Shown piece by piece: positions 45,675-52,730 of a stretch of DNA of 64,000 nucleotides. The stretch lies in contig NZ_JADPZX010000001.1 in assembly GCF_015712165.1 (NCBI RefSeq), forward strand, positions 7,018,001-7,082,000. The letters are read 5' to 3'. Both the position numbers and the translations under genes were made by a program. Source of the stretch: Streptomyces spinoverrucosus (GTDB lineage: Bacteria > Actinomycetota > Actinomycetes > Streptomycetales > Streptomycetaceae). Under the pieces are notes generated by a model. The model saw only the letters and a list, made by a program, of their open reading frames with translations, made no database searches and was not told the origin of the DNA. Positions within the stretch are counted from its first letter, which is position 1; each line of letters starts with the position of its first letter.

Positions 45675-46344
45675 ACCGCCCGGGGCGGCACTGGAACGGA
45701 TAGCTCGCCGCCTCCGTCGCCGCCGTCCCGGCGTCGCCCGCGTGGATGGCGTCGAGGAGCCGGCCATGATCCATGTACGTCTCCGGGGTCAGCTCCTCGC
45801 CGACGTCCTCGCGCAGCCAGTCCCGCAGCACCTCGCCCAGATCGGCGTACATCGCGGTCATCACGTCGTTGTGGGAGGCGGCCACGACGGCCAGGTGGAA
45901 GGTGGTGTCCGCCGCGACGAACGCCTCCGCGTCACCCGACTCCCACGCCTCCTCACGCCGCACCAGCAGCGCGTCGAGCTGCTTGAGATCCTTCTCCGTG
46001 CGCCGCTCGGCGGCCAGCTTCGCGGCGGCCGACTCCAGCGTGGAGCGCAGCTCGGCGATGTGCCGGGGGTCGGCGCCGGCGAAACGGCGGTGCATCACGC
46101 CGGCCAGCTCACTGGTGGCCACGACGTACGTGCCGGAGCCCTGGCGGATGTCCAGCAGGCCGTTGTGCGCCAGCGCCCGGACGGCCTCGCGGACCGTGTT
46201 GCGGGCCACCCCGAGCTGTTCGACCAGCTCGGGCTCCGTCGGGATGCGCGAGCCGACCGGCCACTCACCCGACGCGATCTGGTTGCGCAGCTCGGCGATG
46301 ACCTGCTCGGACAGCGCCGAACGGCGGGGATGGCTCAGGGGCAT
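45649..46344 (-). CDS. FadR-type GntR transcriptional regulator
   Basis: 231-residue regulator. An N-terminal winged helix (ALSEQVIAELRNQIASGEWP, then GVARNTVREAVRALAHNGLL and RQGSGTYV) and an all-helical FCD ligand domain (HIAELRSTLESAAAKLAAER, then DTTFHLAVVAASHNDVMTAM). The FCD histidines needed for metal binding are present at FHLAV and later. Divergent from the MFS transporter at 46427; a near-palindrome at 46404-46422 lies between them, so it probably controls that gene. Ligand unknown. ATG at 46344. Confidence 0.92.
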   Translation of the reverse strand: MPLSHPRRSALSEQVIAELRNQIASGEWPVGSRIPTEPELVEQLGVARNTVREAVRALAHNGLLDIRQGSGTYVVATSELAGVMHRRFAGADPRHIAELRSTLESAAAKLAAERRTEKDLKQLDALLVRREEAWESGDAEAFVAADTTFHLAVVAASHNDVMTAMYADLGEVLRDWLREDVGEELTPETYMDHGRLLDAIHAGDAGTAATEAASYPFQCRPGRFSSPGSGG

Positions 46345-46403
46345 GGCACACCTTCGCACGGGAACGGCGGCCGCGGACCGCACCGGGATGGACAGCCAAT
46401 CAT

Positions 46404-46422
46404 CCCATGATTCTATGATGGG
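46404..46422. promoter_or_regulatory. Palindromic candidate operator for the GntR regulator
   Basis: CCCATGATTCTATGATGGG has 5-bp CCCAT/ATGGG arms plus internal AT symmetry, in the 82-bp divergent gap between the regulator and the MFS gene. It overlaps where the transporter promoter should be. Confidence 0.5.
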
Positions 46423-46426
46423 CGGC

Positions 46427-47788
46427 ATGGCCAGCGAGGAGACCCGGACGCAGCACCACCCCCTCATACGCGGTTCGGCCGCGGCCGAACCCCGGCAGGC
46501 GACGGCAGTCCCGCCCACGCGCGCGGGGCGCCGCACGGCGCCCGGGACGTCGCCCGCGCGCGCGTGGACCACGCGACTGGTCGTGGTCGGCATCGTGCTG
46601 TCCGCCCTGAACCTCCGCCCCGCCATCACCAGCCTCGGCGCGCTCCTGGAGGAGGTCCGTGACGGGCTCGGCATGAGCGGCAGCGTGGCCGGCGTGCTCA
46701 CCTCGGTGCCGCCGCTCTGCTTCGCCGTCTTCGGCGTCATGGCACCGCGACTGGCCCGCCGCTTCGGGCCGGGCGCGGTGGTGTGCGCCGGCATGGTGGC
46801 CATCGCCGCGGGCCTGCTCGTCCGGCCGTACGCGGGCGGCACGGCCGGGTTCCTGGCCGCCAGCGCCCTCGCCCTGATGGGCATCGCGGTCAGCAACGTG
46901 CTGATGCCGGTCATCGTCAAGCGCTGGTTCCCGGACCGGGTCGGCTCCATGACCGGCCTGTACTCCATGGCACTCGCCCTCGGCACCTCCCTCGCGGCCG
47001 CGGTGACCGTGCCCATCACCGAGGCGCTGGGCGGCAGTTGGCAGTCGGGGCTGGCCCTGTGGGCGGCACTCGCGGCCGCGGCCGTGGTGCCGTGGATTCC
47101 GTTCGTACGAGACCGAGGGGGCGTACGGGACAGAGGGTCGGCGTCCGCCGAGACGCCCGGACGTGAGCCGCACGCGCGCGAGGAGGCCACCGCGGCTCCC
47201 GCGCTGCGGATCACCCGGAGCCGTACCGCCTGGGCGCTCGCCGTCTTCTTCGGGCTCCAGGCCACCGCCGCGTACATCACGATGGGCTGGATGGCGCAGA
47301 TCTTCCGCGACGCGGGCGTCCCCGCGGGCAGGGCCGGACTGCTCCTCGCCGTCACGATGGTGATGGGCGTGCCGCTGGCCCTCGTCATCCCGCGCCTCGC
47401 CACCCGACTGCCCCAGCAGGGCCCGATCGTGTTCGCGCTGGGCGTCTGCGGACTCGCCGGATACGCAGGGCTGTACGTGGCGCCGGCCGGGGGCGCCTGG
47501 GCCTGGGCGCTGCTGCTCGGTGTCTCCAACTGCGCCTTCCCGCTGGCCCTCACGATGGTCGGGATGCGCGCGCGTACGGGCGCGGGCGTCGCGCAACTGT
47601 CGGCGTTCGCGCAGAGCACCGGCTATCTGATCTCCATCCCCGGGCCGCTGCTGGTGGGCGTTCTCTACCAGCACAGCGGCGGCTGGGGCCTGCCGCTCGC
47701 GCTGATGGCCGCGCTGATGGTGCCCCAGATGGCGGTGGGCTTCCTGGCGGGCCGCGACCGCACGGTGGAGGACGAGGCGGCTCGCTGA
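46427..47788 (+). CDS. MFS transporter, CynX/NimT family
   Basis: 453-residue protein with 12 hydrophobic segments. Signature SALNLRPAITSLGALLEEVR in the first helix is typical of the CynX/NimT branch, which includes cyanate and 2-nitroimidazole transporters. Others: VLMPVIVKRWFPDRVGSMTG and LATRLPQQGPIVFALGVCGL. Substrate cannot be inferred; regulation by the divergent FadR-type protein is likely. The ATG at 46427 was chosen; 46415 and 46418 are also in frame. Confidence 0.9.
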   Translation: MASEETRTQHHPLIRGSAAAEPRQATAVPPTRAGRRTAPGTSPARAWTTRLVVVGIVLSALNLRPAITSLGALLEEVRDGLGMSGSVAGVLTSVPPLCFAVFGVMAPRLARRFGPGAVVCAGMVAIAAGLLVRPYAGGTAGFLAASALALMGIAVSNVLMPVIVKRWFPDRVGSMTGLYSMALALGTSLAAAVTVPITEALGGSWQSGLALWAALAAAAVVPWIPFVRDRGGVRDRGSASAETPGREPHAREEATAAPALRITRSRTAWALAVFFGLQATAAYITMGWMAQIFRDAGVPAGRAGLLLAVTMVMGVPLALVIPRLATRLPQQGPIVFALGVCGLAGYAGLYVAPAGGAWAWALLLGVSNCAFPLALTMVGMRARTGAGVAQLSAFAQSTGYLISIPGPLLVGVLYQHSGGWGLPLALMAALMVPQMAVGFLAGRDRTVEDEAAR

Positions 47789-47831
47789 CCCCCACCGGTC
47801 CGGCTCGATCGCGGGGTGCGAGACTTGCCGT

Positions 47832-47948
47832 ATGCCAGTGCTCGACCCGAACCCCCGCAACGGCCAGAAGAAGATGCTGCTCGTCTTCGGCTCGTTCCTC
47901 GCCATCTTCGTGATCATCGCCGTCATCGCGTCGATCGCCTCGCCGTGA
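47832..47948 (+). CDS. SGM_5486-type small membrane protein (38 aa)
   Basis: The peptide MPVLDPNPRNGQKKMLLVFG continues as a single hydrophobic helix ending ASIASP. It matches the small family annotated SGM_5486 transporter-associated in Streptomyces, which follows CynX-type transporters. ATG at 47832, 43 bp after the transporter stop. It is too short for automatic gene finders, but the family context and helix support it. Confidence 0.8.
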   Translation: MPVLDPNPRNGQKKMLLVFGSFLAIFVIIAVIASIASP

Positions 47949-48115
47949 CGCCCTCGGCCGTCCATGGTGGGGCTGGCCCCACCATCCCCTAGGGGGTGAG
48001 GGTCAGGGGCAAGTGGGTGGATCACCGGATGGGTTGGCGGCTCTTGATTCCGTAGTTTCGAAATGTGGCCACGGGAGCGGGCCACCACCATCGAGGACGG
48101 ACCCACGGAGGCAGC

Positions 48116-48322
48116 ATGTCGGCCAGCACGCACACCCGGCCCCGCTCGGCGACCACGGGCCGCGTCGACATCCGGCTGCCCTGGTGGGCCCTCGCCCTGC
48201 CGACGCTCGCCTTCATCACGCTGCTGGCGCTGATTCTGAACCCCTCCGACGCCCACGCGGCGAGCGGAGAGCCGGCGATCGCCCACCTCGTCGAGCGCGC
48301 TCATCAGCTCATATCGCGCTGA
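48116..48322 (+). CDS. Small secreted or membrane protein, unknown
   Basis: 68-residue protein with one hydrophobic segment (LPWWALALPTLAFITLLALI) after a basic N-terminus; HAASGEPAIAHLVERAHQLI follows. ATG at 48116 with GGAGG upstream. It could be a signal-anchored protein. No family recognised. Confidence 0.7.
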   Translation: MSASTHTRPRSATTGRVDIRLPWWALALPTLAFITLLALILNPSDAHAASGEPAIAHLVERAHQLISR

Positions 48323-48387
48323 GCACGCCCCAAGCCGCCCGTCAACTCCCTGCGCCCCATGGCCTGTTTCATGCGAAGCTGGATCTC

Positions 48388-48906
48388 ATGAGCGTCGCTG
48401 AACCCCGCAGGATTGTCCTCTTCCGGCATGCGAAAGCCGACTGGCCACAGGTGAACGATCACGAGCGGCCGCTCGCCGAGCGGGGCCGCAAGGACGCCGC
48501 TGTCGCCGGACGTAAGCTGGCCGACTCCGGCATCCTCTTCGATCTGGCCCTCTGCTCCACCGCGATCCGGACCCGGGAGACCTGGAAGCTCGCCGTCCAT
48601 GAGTTCCCGCACCGGCCGAAGACCGTCTACGAGGAGCGGGTCTACGAGGCCTCGCCCGGCGAGCTGATCGCTGTGCTCAACGAAACCCCCGACGACGCGC
48701 AGAACGTCCTCCTGATCGGACACAACCCGGGCGTGCAGGGCCTCGCCGAGGTGCTGTCCGGCTCGGCCGACGACGACGCCCGCGAGCGGATGAGCCGCCG
48801 CGGCTTCCCGGCCGCCGCCTTCGCCGTGCTGTCCTTCACCGGCTCCTGGAAGTCCCTGGAACCGGGCGTGGCCACCCTGCTGGACTACTGGGCCCCGTCC
48901 GAGTGA
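48388..48906 (+). CDS. Histidine phosphatase family protein (SixA-like)
   Basis: 172-residue branch-2-like phosphohistidine phosphatase. The RHG motif reads IVLFRHAKADWPQVNDHERP (catalytic His), with a second His in VLLIGHNPGVQGLAEVLSG. SixA removes phosphate from phospho-His on ArcB in enterics; the target here is unknown. ATG at 48388. Followed by a strong hairpin. Confidence 0.92.
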   Translation: MSVAEPRRIVLFRHAKADWPQVNDHERPLAERGRKDAAVAGRKLADSGILFDLALCSTAIRTRETWKLAVHEFPHRPKTVYEERVYEASPGELIAVLNETPDDAQNVLLIGHNPGVQGLAEVLSGSADDDARERMSRRGFPAAAFAVLSFTGSWKSLEPGVATLLDYWAPSE

Positions 48907-48923
48907 CCCACCGCGCACACCAG

Positions 48924-48951
48924 GGGCCCGGCACCACATGGCGCCGGGCCC
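48924..48951. terminator. Hairpin between sixA-like gene and serB
   Basis: GGGCCCGGC (48924-48932) pairs with GCCGGGCCC (48943-48951) around a 10-nt loop. It lies between convergent stops at 48906 and 49026 and could serve both strands. Confidence 0.7.
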
Positions 48952-49025
48952 TTCGGGTTCGTGCGTAGGGAAGTCAGGGCAGGGGAGCGCAGGGAGGACA
49001 GCCCGGGAAGGGCTCAGTCGCCGGT

Positions 49026-50234
49026 TCAGTCGTCCTCGTGCGCGTCCGCCGCCTCGACCTCCTCGCGAGTGACGCCGAGCAGATAGAGGACCGTGTCCAG
49101 GAACGGCACGTTCACCGCGGTGTGCGCCGCCTCGCGCACCACCGGCTTGGCGTTGAAGGCGACCCCGAGGCCCGCCGAGTTCAGCATGTCGAGGTCGTTG
49201 GCGCCGTCGCCGATCGCCACCGTCTGCGACAGCGGTACGCCCGCCTCCGCGGCGAACCGGCGCAGCAGCCGCGCCTTGCCCGCCCGGTCCACGATCTCGC
49301 CGGTCACCCGGCCGGTCAGCCTGCCGTCGACGATCTCCAGCGTGTTGGCCTGCGCGAAGTCGAGGCCGAGCCGTTCCTTGAGGTCGTCGGTGACCTGGGT
49401 GAACCCACCCGAGACGACGCCCACTTGGTAGCCGAGTCGTTTCAGCGTGCGGATCAGCGTGCGCGCACCCGGCGTCAGCCGCACCTCGCTGCGCACCTTG
49501 TCCACCACCGACGCGTCCAACCCCTTGAGCAGCGCCACGCGCGCGTGCAGCGACTGCTCGAAGTCCAGCTCCCCGCGCATCGCGGCCGCCGTCACCTCGG
49601 CGACCTCCGCCTCGCAGCCGGCGTGCGCGGCGAAGAGCTCGATCACCTCGTCCTGGATGAGGGTCGAGTCCACGTCCATCACGACCAGACGCTGAGCGCG
49701 CCGGTGCAGTCCCGCCGCCACGACCGCCACGTCCACGCCGAGTGCCGCGGCGTCGGTCACCAGGGCGGTGCGCAGCGGCTCGGTCTCCACGCCGGACACC
49801 GCGAACTCGACCGCGGTCACCGGGTACTTGGCGAGCCGGAAGATACGGTCGATGTTGCCGCCGGCCTTGGTGATCCGCGCCGCGATCGCGGCCGTCGCCT
49901 CGGCGGTGAGCGGATGCCCGAGCACCGTCACCAGGGACCGGCCGTGGCCGCGCGGCCGGTTGTCGCCGTGGCCGGAGATGATCTCGGCCTGCATCTTCAT
50001 CGACTCCGCCCAGCTGTGGACGGTCGCCCGCAGCTCGCCTTCCAGGCCCTGGGGCGGCTCGGTCACGAGCGCGCACAGCACGATCCGGCCTCGCGTCACG
50101 ACCTGCTCGATGTCGACCACGTCGACCGAGTAGGCGGCGAGGGTGTCGAAGAGTCCGGCCGTGATGCCCGGCCTGTCCCTGCCGAAGATCTTGACAAGCA
50201 GAGTGGGGATGTCAGAGGTCTGCGAAGCGCTCAT
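49026..50234 (-). CDS. serB: Phosphoserine phosphatase SerB
   Basis: 402-residue protein. N-terminal ACT domain (LLVKIFGRDRPGITAGLFDT) and a second ACT-like region (RSLVTVLGHPLTAEATAAIA) precede the HAD phosphatase: motif I VVMDVDSTLIQDEVIELFAA (DxDST), motif II YQVGVVSGGFTQV and motif III IGDGANDLDMLNSAGLGVAF. This tandem-ACT plus HAD layout matches mycobacterial SerB2. Last step of serine synthesis; ACT domains suggest serine feedback. ATG at 50234. Apparently monocistronic. Confidence 0.95.
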   Translation of the reverse strand: MSASQTSDIPTLLVKIFGRDRPGITAGLFDTLAAYSVDVVDIEQVVTRGRIVLCALVTEPPQGLEGELRATVHSWAESMKMQAEIISGHGDNRPRGHGRSLVTVLGHPLTAEATAAIAARITKAGGNIDRIFRLAKYPVTAVEFAVSGVETEPLRTALVTDAAALGVDVAVVAAGLHRRAQRLVVMDVDSTLIQDEVIELFAAHAGCEAEVAEVTAAAMRGELDFEQSLHARVALLKGLDASVVDKVRSEVRLTPGARTLIRTLKRLGYQVGVVSGGFTQVTDDLKERLGLDFAQANTLEIVDGRLTGRVTGEIVDRAGKARLLRRFAAEAGVPLSQTVAIGDGANDLDMLNSAGLGVAFNAKPVVREAAHTAVNVPFLDTVLYLLGVTREEVEAADAHEDD

Positions 50235-50374
50235 GGTGTTCCCACGGTAACCGGCACGCAGTGCCGATCGCCTGCCAGGTCCGCCCAGCGGACACGGAAC
50301 ACTCAATAACCCTGGATGTCGCTCCGGTGGCGGGCGCCTGACCGATCGACCACGACTTCGCCCCCCGACCCGCC

Positions 50375-52489
50375 TCACCGGCCACGCTTCGGCCGCCCCG
50401 GGGGTGGAGGACCCGGAGGTGGGGGACCGGGCGGCGGCGAGCCGTCCTCCGGGGAAGAGGAACCCCGAGGCCGCCTTCCGGACGACGAGGCCCCTGGCGT
50501 CCCCCGAGGCGTCGGAGGAGGCGGCGGCTCGAACGGCCGGGCGACGGTCGGAGCGCCGTAGACATCGTCGCCGTCTCCCCCCGGCGGCCGTACCCCGTCG
50601 CCTGCCGGCGGCCACAGGTCTTCGCGGTTGGGCGCGCGCACGGTCTCGCCCTCAGCCGTCCCACCGGGTGGCCGTAGGTTCTCGCCCGCAGCGATCCCAC
50701 CGGGTGGCCGTAGGTTCTCGCCCGCAGCGATCCCACCGGGTGGCCGTAGGTTCTCGCCCGCAGCGATCCCACCGGGTGGCCGTACGCTCTCGCCCGCAGC
50801 GATCCCACCGGGTGGCCGTACGCTCTCGCCCCCGGCCATCCCGCCGGGCGGCCGTACCCCCTCGCCCCCACCGGGCGGCCGTGCCCCCTCGCCCCCAGCC
50901 ACCCCACCGGGCGCCCCCGCACCCCCGCCCCCAGCCACCCCACCCGGTGGCCGCGCGTCCTGCGGCTTCCGGAGTCCGGTCGGGAGCCGCAGATACGGAT
51001 TGGTGTCGGGGTTCGGCGGCCGGTACGGCGTACTCGGCACGTACGGCCCCGAGGTCCCCGCATACCCCCGCACCCCCGCCGCCCCGTCACTGAGTGCCAG
51101 CGGTGCAACCTGCCGCCCCGCAGCCCCACTCGCGTACGCGAGCAGTGCCCCCACAGCCCCCGCACCGGCCCCCCACAGCGCGCCGAGCAGCAGCGCCATG
51201 CCGAGGTGCCCGCGCAGTTCGACCCCCGCCCCGAACGCGTCGAACCCCAGCACGGACAGCGAGGCGTCCACGGACACCTCCGTCAGCCACCCGAGCAAGG
51301 GCAACGCCAACGCGGTCACGACCCCCAGCCGCAGCGCACACCGCCCGGCGAAGCCAAGAGCACCTGAACCGCGTACGCCCCCCTGGGCAGCCGCCCCCAC
51401 CGGCGTGCGCACCGCCACCAGCACCCCCGCCAGCAGCATCATGACCGCCGCTGCCACCCCCAGCAGCCACACCCGACCGTCCAGCTCCGCCAGCCGCCCG
51501 AGCGTCACCGGCTGGTCCGAGTCGACCAGCAGGTCGTCCAGCGGATCCGGCAGAAAGCGGGTCAGCGCCCCCGACGCCTCCCCGTGCCACGGCACGAACA
51601 GGCCGATGGGAATGCCCAGCCACACCCCGTTCGGCGCCCCCAGCAGCGCCGCCCCCGCGATCCGCCGGGGATGGTCGTCGCCGATCGCCGCGTACGCCGC
51701 CGCCGCGAGCCCCGCCGCCACCGCCATCAGGAGCACCGTGACCAGCGCGGACACGGCCGGCCGTACGACCCGGTGCACCGCCTGCCAGCCGCGTGGCAGG
51801 GGAGTGCGGCGGGAGGCCAGCAGCGCGACCAGCAGCACGCCGGTGGCCCAGCCCAGCCCGCCGAGCAGCGTGGGTGCGGTGTCGACGCCGAACCCCACCG
51901 CCGCCTCCGCGTCGATCAGGTCGCCGACCCGGTCGGGCAGCAGCCCCCCGATGTCCCCCACGTCACCGAGCCCGGGAATCTCGATGCCTCCGGAACCCGA
52001 GCCGCCGGGCAGGTCGTCGAGGCCGAGTGCGCCCCCGTCGATCGTGATGACGTCGTGCCCGGCCCACGCCAGGCCGCCCAGCGTCGCCACGAACAGCGCG
52101 ACCACCGCCCCCGCGCGCGCGAGGAGTTCGGACGGCGAGATCACAACTCCCGCCGCCCGCAGGGATCGTAGAAAGAACCAGGACAAAAGGAGCGCGCCGA
52201 CGAGGCTCACGCCCAATGGCGTGATCTCGATGGCCGTGGTGGCCTCCGCGCCGGTCAGTCCGAAGGCGGACACGTCACCGGACGGCGTGACCGAACCACC
52301 GGCCCCAAGGGCCACCACCGCCGCGGTCATCGGCCCCAGCGAACCGGCCGAGTCCGCCTCCAGCAGACGCAGTCCGAGCGCCGCCGTACCCGCCATTCCG
52401 ATCAACGCCCAGCTCACGGAGGCGATCGCGGACAGCAGGATGTCGACCCATGGCAGCCTCGTGCCGTATCCGGATGACTCGACACTCAT
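50375..52489 (-). CDS. Streptophobe family membrane protein with repeat tail
   Basis: 704-residue protein. The N-terminal ~470 residues contain about ten hydrophobic helices (for example WVDILLSAIASVSWALIGMA and AVVALFVATLGGLAWAGHDV), typical of the Streptomyces 'streptophobe' family, function unknown. The C-terminal ~230 residues are disordered, rich in Pro/Gly, with a 12-residue repeat RPPGGIAAGENL present in several near-identical copies, ending with a Pro-rich tail (PPPGPPPPGPPPPGRPKRGR). ATG at 52489 chosen, with GGGGGG upstream; in-frame ATGs at 52531 and further up exist. Confidence 0.85.
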   Translation of the reverse strand: MSVESSGYGTRLPWVDILLSAIASVSWALIGMAGTAALGLRLLEADSAGSLGPMTAAVVALGAGGSVTPSGDVSAFGLTGAEATTAIEITPLGVSLVGALLLSWFFLRSLRAAGVVISPSELLARAGAVVALFVATLGGLAWAGHDVITIDGGALGLDDLPGGSGSGGIEIPGLGDVGDIGGLLPDRVGDLIDAEAAVGFGVDTAPTLLGGLGWATGVLLVALLASRRTPLPRGWQAVHRVVRPAVSALVTVLLMAVAAGLAAAAYAAIGDDHPRRIAGAALLGAPNGVWLGIPIGLFVPWHGEASGALTRFLPDPLDDLLVDSDQPVTLGRLAELDGRVWLLGVAAAVMMLLAGVLVAVRTPVGAAAQGGVRGSGALGFAGRCALRLGVVTALALPLLGWLTEVSVDASLSVLGFDAFGAGVELRGHLGMALLLGALWGAGAGAVGALLAYASGAAGRQVAPLALSDGAAGVRGYAGTSGPYVPSTPYRPPNPDTNPYLRLPTGLRKPQDARPPGGVAGGGGAGAPGGVAGGEGARPPGGGEGVRPPGGMAGGESVRPPGGIAAGESVRPPGGIAAGENLRPPGGIAAGENLRPPGGIAAGENLRPPGGTAEGETVRAPNREDLWPPAGDGVRPPGGDGDDVYGAPTVARPFEPPPPPTPRGTPGASSSGRRPRGSSSPEDGSPPPGPPPPGPPPPGRPKRGR
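50640..50960 (-). repeat. 36-bp coding repeats in the streptophobe tail
   Basis: A 36-bp unit recurs at 50684, 50720, 50756 and 50792 with few changes, and decays toward both sides. Because 36 is divisible by three, the protein repeats in frame (RPPGGIAAGENL). Such arrays expand and contract by slippage. Confidence 0.9.
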
Positions 52490-52730
52490 GGCAGACCCCC
52501 CGATCCGCGGCACGGCGTCGCCGCCGCGCATGTCCCCCTCGCGTGGGATTACCACTCTCCGGGCCGGTTTCAACCCCGTCAACGGCGCACGGGGATGCGC
52601 CCGTAAGCGGTCTTCACAAGGCCCGACTTTCGGTCAGGGGGCCGCTACTGAAATAGTTCCCCCCGATGTTCGACATCCCTAGACTCCCTGCGACGGGGGT
52701 AACTCGGGGGACAACTCAGTGGGGCATGGA
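52490..52730. other. Divergent intergenic, streptophobe/FHA-ABC
   Basis: About 240 bp carrying promoters for both genes. CTAGACT at 52678-52684 could be a -10 for the FHA-ABC gene. A G-rich stretch before the start acts as ribosome binding site. No ORF is convincing. Confidence 0.4.
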
